The notes under the pieces were generated by a model that was given only the letters and a program-made list of their open reading frames with translations, made no database searches and was not told the DNA's origin. DNA of 64,000 nt from C-114 sp963745405 (GTDB taxonomy: Bacteria; Chloroflexota; Limnocylindria; Limnocylindrales; CSP1-4): positions 2,788,121 through 2,852,120 of the forward strand of contig CAVUWY010000002.1 in assembly GCA_963745405.1 (NCBI GenBank), in the 5' to 3' direction. Within the stretch, counting starts at the first letter, position 1, and each line of letters starts with the position of its first letter. This document shows, one piece after another, positions 55,501 to 64,000 of the stretch. Both the position numbers and the translations under genes were made by a program.

Positions 55501-56438
55501 TTTTTGACGTGAGCACCGAGCAGGATCACTCGCCCGCTTTCCGAGGTCGTGATCGAGCTTCCCGGCTGCACCACCACGTCGGCGCTGCCCGGCGCATTTG
55601 GCGACGGTATCGGCGCCCCGGTATCGGAATTCTGATAAAACCGGGAAAAGGCGGCGAAAGAGTTGCCGGCAGTGGGACCGGCATTGCCCACCGAAGTGCT
55701 GAAAACCGCGGATGAGTCGGAGTTGTTCGCCGTATAAGCGAGGAAACCCACGTTGAAGGCGGCATCCGGTATGTTGAGCGTGGAGGCGATCAGGGTATTG
55801 ACGTTGACCTGGGATCCGCCGCCAAAAATGATACCGTTCTGGTTGATCAGGTAGACCTGTCCGTCGGCTTTGATCGAGCCCAGGATCTGACTGGGCACAC
55901 CGGTCGGGTCGAGAACCCGATTCAGTGCGATCCAGTTGTTGGTCCCATTCTGCGTTCCCGCGCTCTGGTCGAAATCGGCGGTAGTCTTCCTGCCGACATT
56001 AAAGGTTTGCCAAGTCAGGATTGCCTTGGGTGCGGTCTGCGTGATCGTGACCGTAGTTTGGCCGTTGGAGGTCGATTGGGTTGGAAGATTGGCGTTCTGC
56101 CACAGAGCTGAATTGGCGGTAGCGCCCTCGGCGACCTGGAGGCCACCGGTCGTCAAGCCGTTCGGGACGTTTGGCAACTGTTGGCCTGGATGGTTCGGAT
56201 CGAGGCCGAGATTGTTCGGGCCGTTTTGAGCGATGTTTCGGGCGGCGCCCTGCATCGCTTGGACCGCCCGCAACGCCTGCGTCGTCCGGGATAAAACGTC
56301 TTGCTCGTTGGCTCGGAGCCGCGCGACCGTCGCCGTATTGCCGCTGCCCGAGGTGTTCGCCGGCGCGGTTCGTGCAGTAAACCCGCCTCGGAGGATATCG
56401 CCGGCGTTCGCGGCATAAAGGGAGAGAAAGAAGAGCAT
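52512..56438 (-). CDS. Filamentous-haemagglutinin-like exoprotein (TpsA), C terminus missing
   Basis: At least 1,300 residues of a two-partner-secretion exoprotein. After a signal-like segment (FFLSLYAANAGD) comes the TPS secretion domain: AILTWQTFNVG, WIALNRVLDPTG, SQILGSIKADGQVYLINQNGI and NVNTLIASTLNI. A long beta-helix follows, rich in Gly, Thr, Ser and Asn (for example GGTISTPDGQTILAAGD and GGSLTLQAPPD). The frame is open up to 56672, but that stretch translates tandem repeats, so I place the start near ATG 56438; a start slightly upstream is possible. The 3' end is lost at the join; the frame running on to 52176 is chance. It should be exported by the TpsB gene at 63018. Confidence 0.85.
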
Positions 56439-56476
56439 CACACAGAGGCCACGGCACGGCTTCGTCGTAGCCAGAC

Positions 56477-56825
56477 GTGAGAAGTGAGATGTGAGAAGTG
56501 AGAGGTCAAACGCGAGATGGCGGCGTAACGCCCAATCGACGAACGGCGACTTTTTAACGGTAGTCTTCTTGTTAGAAAAGCCGGAGCTGCCGGCCAATCC
56601 TGGTGGGACGCCTCGCTTACACGGGCTCCCGAGGAGACCCACGGAATACATCTGATTTTTTCGAGGATTCACTTACTTCTCACCTCTCACTTTTAACGTT
56701 TGGCGTTTGGCGTTTGGCGTTTGGCGTGCGCGGTCAGGACCATCGGTACCGGGTGTCCCTCACCTCTCACCTCTCACCTCTCACCTCTCACCTCTCACCC
56801 CCACTCTCACCTCTCACCTGTCATT
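56477..56825. repeat. Heptamer tandem repeats between TpsA and the coiled-coil gene
   Basis: Three related tracts. CTCACCT repeats six times exactly at 56759-56800, then twice more to about 56818. GTTTGGC repeats four times at 56698-56725. Diverged copies of the complement (GTGAGAAGTGAGATGTGAGA) lie at 56477-56500, and ACTTCTCACCTCTCAC lies at 56675-56690. The last heptamer copy supplies the stop codon of the coiled-coil gene (56814-56816). Confidence 0.85.
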
Positions 56826-57554
56826 CGGCTTGCCGCTTTGCGGCTTTGTCTTCTGCTCGGCCGGCGGCGGACTCGAGGGCGGCGGACTCGAGGGCGGTTG
56901 ACCAGGCTTAATTTTTTGGTCGAGCAATTTGTCCTGATAATCCTGGACCTGGTTTTCGAGTTTTACGCGGGCGATCCCAACGAAGGGTTCGCGCGCTGCC
57001 AGAGCGTCACCGATACCGAACCGTTCGTAACGCCTCAGAATTTCGTTACCAATCCTGAACAGCTCGGCGTTTTTGGTCTCCCGATCGGCTACTTTGCGGT
57101 CAAGCAAAATGACCTGGCTCGCCAGTTTGGCGCGTTCAGCTTCCTTTGCATTGGCGATATCGGCAGCCTTGGCGTAGCCCTCCTTCCATTTTTCGAGAGC
57201 GTCCTTCAGTTGGGTGATCTGCGTGTCCTGATCTGCGACTTTGGCTTTGAGATCGGTAATCGCCTTATCGGCCGCGTCCTTATCCGCAGCGCTTTGTTTG
57301 GTCAAGGCCTCAACCTGTTCGGTCAACGCCTTTTCCTTCGCAGCGCTCTCGGCCTGGGCGGCCTGCAGAGCCGCACGCTCGGTTTCAGCCGCGCGCAACT
57401 GAAGGATTGTGGTCCGCAGCATTTCACGCAGACGCGTCTCGGCGCTGGCGGGTTGGTCGGCGGCGTGTGTCGCTGCGGTTAGCCCGATGAAAAGCAGTCC
57501 AAGAACCAAATGAGTAAACGAAAGCTCCCGCTTTCGCCTACGACGGGCGGACAT
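56814..57554 (-). CDS. Exported coiled-coil protein of unknown function
   Basis: About 246 residues. A very basic start (SARRRRKRELSF) and hydrophobic stretch LVLGLLFIGLTAATHAAD form a signal peptide; residues about 40-210 are an almost continuous coiled coil rich in Ala, Lys, Glu and Gln (KEKALTEQVEALTKQ, LKDALEKWKEGYAKAAD). The tail is proline-rich (PPSSPPPSSPPP). ATG 57554 is preferred because it directly precedes the basic signal region; ATG 57590 is possible. Its stop lies inside the heptamer repeats. Its place between porin and TpsA suggests a periplasmic scaffold (inference). Confidence 0.75.
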   Translation of the reverse strand: MSARRRRKRELSFTHLVLGLLFIGLTAATHAADQPASAETRLREMLRTTILQLRAAETERAALQAAQAESAAKEKALTEQVEALTKQSAADKDAADKAITDLKAKVADQDTQITQLKDALEKWKEGYAKAADIANAKEAERAKLASQVILLDRKVADRETKNAELFRIGNEILRRYERFGIGDALAAREPFVGIARVKLENQVQDYQDKLLDQKIKPGQPPSSPPPSSPPPAEQKTKPQSGKPNDR

Positions 57555-57671
57555 GGTCGAACGTTCGTTTGATAATAAATGGATTGGCATCGCGTATCGC
57601 CGGTTGGAACAACCTTTATTTATCTTTCGTGACCTTTTTGCACCTTTGTGACCTCCGTGACCTTTGTGTGA

Positions 57672-59720
57672 TCAAAACCTCCCGTTGATATCGAACTGCA
57701 GGATGTCGTTTTTGTACGGTGGTCCTGCGACCGCGTTCGCGCTCAGCCAGCGAAGGGTGAGCCAGACGTTCGGGGAAAGAGCGAGCGAACCTCCAACCAC
57801 GTATCCTTTGAGATTCGTACCGCCGCCGCCGAAATCGGAATCGTTGAAGCCATCCACCACCGCATCGGATTCCACATATCGATAGTTCAGGAACAGGTTC
57901 CAATCCCATCGCTTTTCGAGCACCGGGCTCCCGACTTTCAAACTGATAATCCACGCAGTGTTCCCACCGGCGAAACTCCCGGGAGTACCGTTCGAGCTAG
58001 TCTGGCCTCGGTTGTTGACGGCTACTTCGTTGATAGATGACCTGTTGAACGCAAGGTTGGTTACATATTCGCCTAGCAGCGCCGCGCGAAACGGCTCAAA
58101 ATGATTGAAATCCAATTCCCCGGTAAAGGCCAACTCCCTGAAGGCAGTGGCCAGCCCAAAATACTGGAACTGATCGATCGTACCGAAATTGTTTTGGGCA
58201 GTGGCCAGGATCCGACGTAGCGCCATGTAAGTGTTACCTTTCTGAGCAAAGGCCGGTCGGCTGTCGTCGGTATCTCCGGCATCAGACGAGGTGAGCGGAA
58301 CAAAAGGCGTTGAGAGGTGGCCCTCAATATTGTCAAAGTCGTAAACGGCCAGACCGAGTTTCATGCTGAAATCACGGTTGATCCTCCAATTGGCGCCGAT
58401 CTGGCCCGCGTAGAGCCATTTGTCTTCGCTGTTGAATTTGGCCGGGTTATTCGTAGCAAAATTAAGATCGGTGTTGAAAACCGGAAAAAGACCCAGGGTT
58501 ATGAATGGCGTCACGCCTTTGAGAATCTGGTACCTGCCTTGCAGGACGAAACCATCAAAACCAAGATCGTCCGCCCAGATCATCGTGGTACCGAAGAACG
58601 GATTGTCGAACCGGCCAACGGTAATTGCCAGATCCTGGTCAGGACGACCGCAGAGCTCGTACTTCAGAAAAGCGCGGTCAAGCCACAGGGAGTACCTGCT
58701 AAAATTCCCTCCTTGCCCCCCATTAGCGACGCCGAGCGTCTGGTTCTCCGTGACCGGCGAATCATTCTCGCCGGTGGCGCCCCTGATCCCGATGGTAAAC
58801 CCGTCGCCCAAATCCGCCTCCAGACCGGCCCGGGCGCGCAACCGGACGCGGTTCCGCGTTTTGTCGACATTCAACTGTGGTGAAAACACGCTTCCGCTCA
58901 CATCAAACGGTGGACCGGTATTGATGGCATTAAAGTTCGGGAATGCGCCCGTGTTGTCATTGCCGGAGGGATAATAGAGGCCTTCATAACGGACCCGGAT
59001 ATCGCCAAACAATCTGATTCGGCTGACCCAATCGGGAAAGGTGCGCGGGGCCGCCCAGTTCTGTTCACGAGCCTGTGCAAGAACCTCCTGCTCGATCTGG
59101 TCGCGCATCTGCTTCTTGACGACCTCAGGAATGTAAGTGACACGCACGGTATCGTCCGGACCAGCGACGAGCGCGGGAATTGGCTCCGGGACCCCGGCTG
59201 GTGCAGGAGGCGGCGTGGTTTGTTTTAGAGTCGGCAAGGCCGATAGGTCAGGTAGAAGCTGCGGCGAGGTGGCGAGTTCCTGGGCGGTGGCCGACTCCGG
59301 GCTTGCCGTTGGCAAGGGAACAGCTTGTGCAGCTTGACTTGCCTGGGCGGCTTGCGCAGCCTCTGCACGAGCCGCAGCCGCGTCTTCCTCAGCCATTTTG
59401 ATCAATTCGGCCGCGTCCTCTTTGGTAAGAACACCGCGTTGTACAAGGCGATTGATGAGGTTGATCGTGACGTTCTGCGATCGAGTAAAAGCAGATGGAG
59501 AAACAGCGGGTTCAACGGAACCGGCGGGTTGAGTGGTCTGAGTAGGCTGAACGGCGTTAACGCCTGGAGCCGGCTGAGCAGTCTGTGCCGGTTGGGCGGT
59601 CGGCGCAGGCTGGGAGGCTGGATCAGTTGAACTTGCCGACTGCGCTGCGCATGGAGAACAGGCGAAGATTATCGAGACGAAACAGAGCAAAAGAACGCCC
59701 ACGCCCTGAAAAGGCCGCAA
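57672..59720 (-). CDS. Outer-membrane porin (Porin_5-like)
   Basis: About 680 residues. Signal peptide (VGVLLLCFVSIIFACSPCAAQ), an Ala/Gln/Pro/Thr-rich linker with a short helical segment (QRGVLTKEDAAELIKMAEED), then a beta-barrel from about residue 235 with alternating strands: RIRLFGDIRVRYEG, RNRVRLRARAGLEADLG, LAITVGRFDNPFFG. The protein ends in Phe (FDINGRF), as outer-membrane barrels do. No ATG fits the signal peptide; TTG 59720 gives a basic start (RPF) and lies inside a repeat element. The frame is open to 59801, but that part only translates the repeat. Confidence 0.85.
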   Translation of the reverse strand: MRPFQGVGVLLLCFVSIIFACSPCAAQSASSTDPASQPAPTAQPAQTAQPAPGVNAVQPTQTTQPAGSVEPAVSPSAFTRSQNVTINLINRLVQRGVLTKEDAAELIKMAEEDAAAARAEAAQAAQASQAAQAVPLPTASPESATAQELATSPQLLPDLSALPTLKQTTPPPAPAGVPEPIPALVAGPDDTVRVTYIPEVVKKQMRDQIEQEVLAQAREQNWAAPRTFPDWVSRIRLFGDIRVRYEGLYYPSGNDNTGAFPNFNAINTGPPFDVSGSVFSPQLNVDKTRNRVRLRARAGLEADLGDGFTIGIRGATGENDSPVTENQTLGVANGGQGGNFSRYSLWLDRAFLKYELCGRPDQDLAITVGRFDNPFFGTTMIWADDLGFDGFVLQGRYQILKGVTPFITLGLFPVFNTDLNFATNNPAKFNSEDKWLYAGQIGANWRINRDFSMKLGLAVYDFDNIEGHLSTPFVPLTSSDAGDTDDSRPAFAQKGNTYMALRRILATAQNNFGTIDQFQYFGLATAFRELAFTGELDFNHFEPFRAALLGEYVTNLAFNRSSINEVAVNNRGQTSSNGTPGSFAGGNTAWIISLKVGSPVLEKRWDWNLFLNYRYVESDAVVDGFNDSDFGGGGTNLKGYVVGGSLALSPNVWLTLRWLSANAVAGPPYKNDILQFDINGRF

Positions 59721-59790
59721 GACGTAAGCCTGGGGTGAAGCCCCAGGAAACGCGTGTAAATTGCGTCCAGCCCTGCAAGGGCGCAAGAAG
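59703..59790. repeat. Hairpin-rich intergenic repeat element
   Basis: Two hairpins: CCTGGGG-TGAAG-CCCCAGG (59729-59747) and GCCCT-GCA-AGGGC (59770-59782), plus GCCCTGAAAAGGC at 59703. The CCTGGGG..CCCCAGG type is familiar to me as a scattered intergenic repeat in Verrucomicrobiota and Planctomycetota. It overlaps the 5' end of the porin gene. Confidence 0.6.
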
Positions 59791-59967
59791 TCTTGAACCA
59801 ATTCCTTGCCTCGGTAGATGGCCGTGGCAACAAATCCCGACGTATCGGCGTGTCGGCGCGTCGGCGCATGTAGGCAAAGCGGGACGCTTCGCTTACGAAG
59901 ACTAAGGGCGTGTCTCCTTCGAGCATAAACTTGGCGATATTCGTCGGTTCTCAGGGTAACGTTCGGG
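59791..59967. other. Gap between TonB-like gene and porin
   Basis: No gene seen. TCGGCG recurs three times with 8-base period at 59845, 59853 and 59861. The rest is unremarkable. Confidence 0.5.
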
Positions 59968-60693
59968 TTAGTTCGGGCGCCGCTCGGTGAGGCGCATCAC
60001 GATTGGAAGGGGCATGCCGGCGGGCGGGGGTTCCTGCAACTGCAGACCGGTCAGGACTTCACCCTTGATCGCGGCATCCAGGGCCGCGTCACCGGTCGAG
60101 CCTACCAGCTCTGCACGCGTGACCCTGCCGGTCGTATCAGGCCAGATCCGGACTTCGAGTCGCAACGCTGCGCTGCGCGTTCGGGAGTTCTTCTGGAGCG
60201 CGTCCTGGACCCTGGACTGCACCTGCCCGGCATACCAACCCCACCGGCTACCACCACCTCCGCCACCGTCTCCAAATAAGCCATTGCCGCCAGGCTTGCC
60301 CACCAGGCCAAACGCGTCACCAGCACCTTCCCCTTTCGCGTTTAACCCCAACGGCCCCGGCGCCTTATCGTGAGCCTTCGGCGGCTCGTCCCTTTTCTGG
60401 TCCGGTTTTTCCGGCTTGGTCTCCGGCTCCATCATTTGCTTCTGGTCGATCATCTGCTGCACCGTTGGCTGTGGTTGCACCTGTGGCGGAGGAGTGGGTG
60501 GCGGGGTAGGTGGCGGCGGCAGAAGCTTGATCATTGTGACCTGGTTGGCCTTCGCAGACGTGCCGTGGTTGCCCAGAATCTGGGTTCCGATCGCAACGAT
60601 GGCGCCAAGAACCGCAACACAGGCGACGAACCCAACCGCGAATCGGTGGCGCTGAAGAAAAGTAGGCTCGTCATCGTCATCCCTTAATTCCAT
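59968..60693 (-). CDS. TonB-like energy transducer
   Basis: A 241-residue periplasm-spanning protein. A cytoplasmic acidic start (MELRDDDDEP), one membrane anchor (about residues 18-40), a Pro-rich spacer (LPPPPTPPPTPPP) with Lys/Glu stretch, a Gly-rich section (FGDGGGGGGSRWGWYAGQV) and a TonB C-terminal domain (VQSRVQDALQK, LRLEVRIWPDTTGRVTRAEL). It passes proton-motive force from ExbB/ExbD to an outer-membrane partner, most simply the neighbouring barrel proteins (inference). It is 11 bases downstream of exbD in the same operon. Confidence 0.9.
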   Translation of the reverse strand: MELRDDDDEPTFLQRHRFAVGFVACVAVLGAIVAIGTQILGNHGTSAKANQVTMIKLLPPPPTPPPTPPPQVQPQPTVQQMIDQKQMMEPETKPEKPDQKRDEPPKAHDKAPGPLGLNAKGEGAGDAFGLVGKPGGNGLFGDGGGGGGSRWGWYAGQVQSRVQDALQKNSRTRSAALRLEVRIWPDTTGRVTRAELVGSTGDAALDAAIKGEVLTGLQLQEPPPAGMPLPIVMRLTERRPN

Positions 60694-60704
60694 CGCACCA
60701 AGCG

Positions 60705-61109
60705 TTACTTCACGAGCGGCTTAGTCGCCAAACCGACTTGGGTGATGCCCAGACGTCCAAGCAGATCCAGTACATCCATCACGCTCTGATACTGGACCAA
60801 ACTGTCGCCTCTGACGACCACCGGAAATTCTGGCGTCACCGCCTTCTGCTGCTGGAGGCGTTGCTCAAGCTCCTGGAGCGTCACCGGGACTGTGTCGAGG
60901 AAGATCTTGCCCTCATTCGTGACCGTGATCGCCTTGGTCGTCGGTTTCGCCAAGCTAGGGGCGGAGCTCGCCTTCGGCAGGTTGACTTTCGTCCCCTGTA
61001 CGGAAGCGGTCGTCATGATGATGAAGATGACGAGCAGCACATACGCCAAGTCGAGCATTGGAGTGATGTTGATGTCGTCGTAGGGTTTGTCTTCAGACTG
61101 AATTTGCAT
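60705..61109 (-). CDS. exbD: Biopolymer transport protein ExbD
   Basis: A 134-residue ExbD/TolR protein. The key membrane Asp is in INITPMLDLAYVLLVIFI (about residue 20), and the periplasmic domain has KAITVTNEGKIFLD and VVVRGDSLVQYQSVMDVLDLLGRLG. It forms the proton channel with ExbB, encoded 15 bases upstream. Intact. Confidence 0.94.
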   Translation of the reverse strand: MQIQSEDKPYDDINITPMLDLAYVLLVIFIIMTTASVQGTKVNLPKASSAPSLAKPTTKAITVTNEGKIFLDTVPVTLQELEQRLQQQKAVTPEFPVVVRGDSLVQYQSVMDVLDLLGRLGITQVGLATKPLVK

Positions 61110-61124
61110 GGCAAGACGTCTCCT

Positions 61125-62982
61125 TTATCGCCAGTTGGTGTTTTCGGGTGCGCTGGAATAGAATTCGGCCATTTTTGCCACGAACTCGTCCACGAAAACA
61201 TGCATGTCGCTCGTCGCGTCCTTGATCTTGGAAATCAGGTAGTTATAACCAAACAAAGCCGGGATCGCGACCCCGAGACCAGCCACCGTCGCGACCAGAG
61301 CGGCGGCGATGCCGGGCGCGATCGCGTTGACGTTGACATCGCCTGCAGCGGCGATCGCTGCGAAAGTTATCATCACGCCGACCACGGTACCAAGCAGACC
61401 GAGGAACGGGCCGCCGGCGATCGGAGGGCGAGAAAAACCATGAGCCGGGAGAGCTTCTGAGTCTCTCGGACCAAAGCGCCGTCAAGGCTGGCTCGGATAG
61501 CCTGAAGTGACTGGGAAGAGAGAACCCTGGATTCGACGTCTGGGTACTCGAAGCGAATCGGCGCCGAATTTCTTCGATTCCAATATGATAAATACGGTAC
61601 AGGGGAGCGCCGCGTATCGTGCGTTGGCGGGCAGGATCAATCCGACCGCCCAACGTCCTGAGATTTTCCGCATCGCCATGATCAAGAACAGTGAGATCCC
61701 GTGCAAGATGATTCCACTCCTGTAAAAATCGGGCGTTGCCTTTGCCCACCCTGTTCAGGTAACCGAGCCTATTGACCATGACGGCCCAGCTGACGACTGC
61801 CATCACCATCAAAACACCAATTACGACCCAACCGTCCGGTGTAACAGACTTCAAGATCACGGCGAAATACCCGGTCACAAAGCTCGCCTTCTGCTCATCC
61901 TCTCCCAACGTGAGCAACTTTGGCGCCTTGTCTCCGCCCTGACTCAAGGCCGCCAGTTTGACGAATCCGGCCGACCTCGCGGTCTTGGAAAGTTCCAGTT
62001 CATCGAGCTCGCCGTTGAATCCTGCGCGGCCGGACGCGTCCCCACCGAGCGACGCAGGAGCGTTCAGGGCAGGCATAGTGCCGTTCAGCGCGGCGTATTG
62101 TTCGCCGTCGAGGAACAAGGTGATCTTGCCGCCTCCGGCAACCATAGCGAAATGGTGCCAGCTGTTTGGAGCGATCGCAGCACCTGCGGGACTTCGCTGC
62201 GTCCCGTTCGCACCCGTCACTTCCACAAAAGGAACTGCGTTATCCACCCCGATGCGGAACGCATTTGCGCCGTCTTGCCGGCTGAAGATCGTTGCGTCCG
62301 GTTGAGTGGCAACGACCTTGATCCAGGCCGACCAACTCAGCGCGGCGCCGTCACTCCAAGCAAGCGATGACGACGCGGGAATCGTGATCTTCCCTTGCCC
62401 GTCGAGTCGCAGCCCGGTACCGATCAATGAACCATCGTCCGGTATTCCGGCATTCTGCGCGTTATTAGCGAATTTCGTCTTATCGAGCGGAGGTTGGCCA
62501 TGTTCGCCGAAATGGTATACCAGCATGGTATCGGCATCGTAGGTACCCTTCGGATCATCGGCTTTTACCGCCTTGGCGCCGCTATTGCCGTAGTACAGCC
62601 AGAAACTGGTCCTGGTGCCGGGTTTAAGGTCCGGAAGTTTTACCCAGACGAATGCTTCGTCCAGAAGCGAATCAAATTTCTCAATGTGATAGGTAAGCAG
62701 CGTCTTATCATCATCGGCGACGAAGCGCAGATCGCCGCCGTCGTCTTTCGCATTGGCGAACTGAAAATCGCCGTCGTGCAACCGAATGAGTATCGCAGAG
62801 GTGCCGACGGGATCAGAGATCACGGTGCCAGTCGAGGTCATATCCAAGGTGATCTTTTTGCGGAGCGTCCATTCGTCGTTCCACCAGGCAAACGCACTGC
62901 CGGACAAGCTCAGAACGATCAGCCAGACCATCAGCGCGAGTTGCAGAATTTTAGTTCTTGTTCCCGTCATAACTATTCCCAC
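61125..62982 (-). pseudogene. DUF2341-LamG-ExbB fusion protein, two frameshifts
   Basis: N-terminal signal peptide (LALMVWLIVLSLSGSAFA), a DUF2341 domain (WWNDEWTLRKKITLD to FWLYYGNSGA, about residues 30-140), a LamG/concanavalin-like domain (ALSWSAWIKVV to FNGELDELELSK, about 190-340), a membrane helix (about 370-395) and a MotA/TolQ/ExbB channel domain. The frame breaks near 61550 (after IEEIRRRF) and near 61420 (after MVFLAL); the pieces ESRVLSSQSLQAIRASLDGA and VVGVMITFAAIAAAGDVNVN continue the channel in other frames. Repaired, it would be about 615 residues. The rest is well conserved, so sequence error is likely. Confidence 0.85.
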
Positions 62983-63017
62983 GTTTGTTATTTTAATTCA
63001 TCAACCTTTAAATCGAA

Positions 63018-64000
63018 TCAAAACTCAGCCCACATCCGGAAGGTAAAGCGCACGTCATGCGCATTGGTTGCCGATGTGCTGATCAGCGGTATCCCAGCGT
63101 CTATCGAGCCATTAAAATGGTCGTGCAGCCGGATCCGGCTGCCGAAGCCGTAGCTGGCCATATCGAAGCGGGATACCTGCTCCGGTAGCGTGTCCTGCAA
63201 GGTCAATTCACCTGCTTCCGCGAACATATAGAACCGCCATTCATTCGCTTTCCCACCCATCCAGGAAAGGAGCGATGGCGTCCGTAGCTCTAACGAACCG
63301 AAAATGGCGTCATCACCTAGTTCTTCTGCCTCGAGGTAACCTCGTACCGTTGCCAGACCGCCTCCGGCAAATTGTTCGCTATTCACCAACGGCTGATCAG
63401 ATACCTGGCCCTGCAATTTAGCAAAAAGCTGAAACCCGCGAGGCAGATCGATGGTTTCGGACAGGTCCCCACGGAAATAGATAAAGCTCCCGGTCGCCTT
63501 GAACCGGTTGTTATCGAATTCTGTCTGGGTGCTTCCCATGCCGCGGAGGTTGAAAGTGACTCCGGCATTGAGGTCGGTCTCGTACGCCTTGCCAAGCAAG
63601 GTCGCGCTGTAGGTCGCGCTCAACGGGTAATAGGTGAGCGGTGTCTGGATCACTCCCGTACCCAGGTTCAATCCTTGGTTATAATGCTTCCAGTCGATGC
63701 CCAAACTGATGGAGTGGAAGAAATTTTTCCCGGGCGGCAGCGTAATGACAGCGCGCGCGCCAACCACCTCGTTGCGCCCCGCGACGGCAGCTCCACCCAG
63801 CGTCGAGACGTTGGAGTCCTGCTTCGTGCCCTGCAGTATCAGGCTAAGCCAATCGAGGTGAGGGAAGCGAAACAGATAATAGCCCGAGAAAACTTCCGCA
63901 TCCTTGATGTTTTCCGGAGCGACCTGGAAACTGAATCCTGCAGAATGGCCAAGTTGCCAGAGATTGCTGTAACTCACAGCGCCATTCAACCGGAGTTGCG
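63018..64000 (-). CDS. TpsB outer-membrane transporter (ShlB/FhaC/HecB family), N terminus outside window
   Basis: The last ~325 residues of a 16-strand Omp85-type barrel that secretes its TpsA partner. The frame is open to the window edge. Conserved features are the VRGY motif (GGGLATVRGYLEAEELGD), late barrel strands (WRFYMFAEAGEL, MASYGFGSRIRL) and a terminal Phe (RFTFRMWAEF). POTRA domains would lie beyond position 64,000. Its partner is most likely the TpsA at 56438. About 35 AT-rich bases separate it from the ExbB fusion gene, so all genes down to TpsA may be one operon. Confidence 0.9.
   Translation of the reverse strand, partial: QLRLNGAVSYSNLWQLGHSAGFSFQVAPENIKDAEVFSGYYLFRFPHLDWLSLILQGTKQDSNVSTLGGAAVAGRNEVVGARAVITLPPGKNFFHSISLGIDWKHYNQGLNLGTGVIQTPLTYYPLSATYSATLLGKAYETDLNAGVTFNLRGMGSTQTEFDNNRFKATGSFIYFRGDLSETIDLPRGFQLFAKLQGQVSDQPLVNSEQFAGGGLATVRGYLEAEELGDDAIFGSLELRTPSLLSWMGGKANEWRFYMFAEAGELTLQDTLPEQVSRFDMASYGFGSRIRLHDHFNGSIDAGIPLISTSATNAHDVRFTFRMWAEF

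Noticed and set aside
52176..56672. A single 1,498-codon frame on the minus strand
   Set aside because: It crosses the join between two genomes; codons beyond about 52,510 are chance reading of the high-GC side, and the first ~78 codons translate repeats.
56755..56825. CRISPR array or leader from short regular repeats
   Set aside because: The period is seven bases with no spacers and no cas genes.

Overview
The window reads as two pieces of DNA from different organisms joined near position 52,500. The left piece (1 to about 52,500) has roughly 70% GC in sampled lines and a gene set of the Chloroflexota type: mutS2, a full his operon, yebC-ruvCAB-tgt-recA-recX-rny-ymdB-miaB-miaA-hflX. I see no outer-membrane proteins there. 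Many of its genes have a TANNNT -10 box only 6-8 nt before the start codon, which implies leaderless mRNAs. An uncultured soil or freshwater Chloroflexota (Limnocylindria-like) is my best guess, by inference only. The right piece (about 52,500 to 64,000) has roughly 55% GC and carries outer-membrane genes (two-partner secretion, porin, TonB/ExbB/ExbD) with a DUF2341-LamG-ExbB fusion, as in Verrucomicrobiota. Both genes at the join are cut mid-reading-frame, so I read it as an assembly chimera rather than gene transfer.

Layout, left piece. 1-4673 (+): end of pheT, cvpA, a 3-methyladenine DNA glycosylase, mutS2. 4660-7515 (-): a bifunctional penicillin-binding protein. 7600-8934 (+): tyrS. 8931-15586 (-): a tightly coupled histidine operon led by a TrpR-like regulator (regulator-hisG-D-C-B-H-F-IE), with hisA divergent at 15688 across a short region holding an inverted-repeat operator candidate. 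16453-18543 (-): an EF-G-like GTPase. 18650-34497 (+): DNA repair and RNA metabolism genes (yebC, ruvC, ruvA, ruvB, tgt, a 53-aa basic protein, recA, recX, rny, ymdB-like, PHP, miaB, miaA, a lipoprotein, hflX, one unknown). 34498-35309 has no gene but holds two diverged copies of a cassette: paired CGTGGAYAAC-like boxes, a promoter, and a structured RNA closed by the same 12-bp stem and followed by U-rich sequence. 35310-52297 is accessory: VOC proteins, DinB-like proteins, a YcaQ-type glycosylase, a putative nuclease, oxidoreductases, EttA, an ArsR/SRPBCC pair with a visible operator, and a lipoprotein. Several genes here are broken by frameshifts, while none is in the first 35 kb.

Layout, right piece (all minus strand, listed upstream to downstream): TpsB transporter (cut by the window end), DUF2341-LamG-ExbB (two frameshifts), ExbD, TonB-like protein, Porin_5-type porin, a coiled-coil exported protein, and a large TpsA/filamentous-haemagglutinin exoprotein cut by the join. 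Together they suggest secretion of a large adhesin across the outer membrane with a dedicated proton-driven Exb/TonB motor beside it. Heptamer tandem repeats and a hairpin-rich repeat element lie between these genes.

No tRNA, rRNA, CRISPR array or insertion sequence was recognised.
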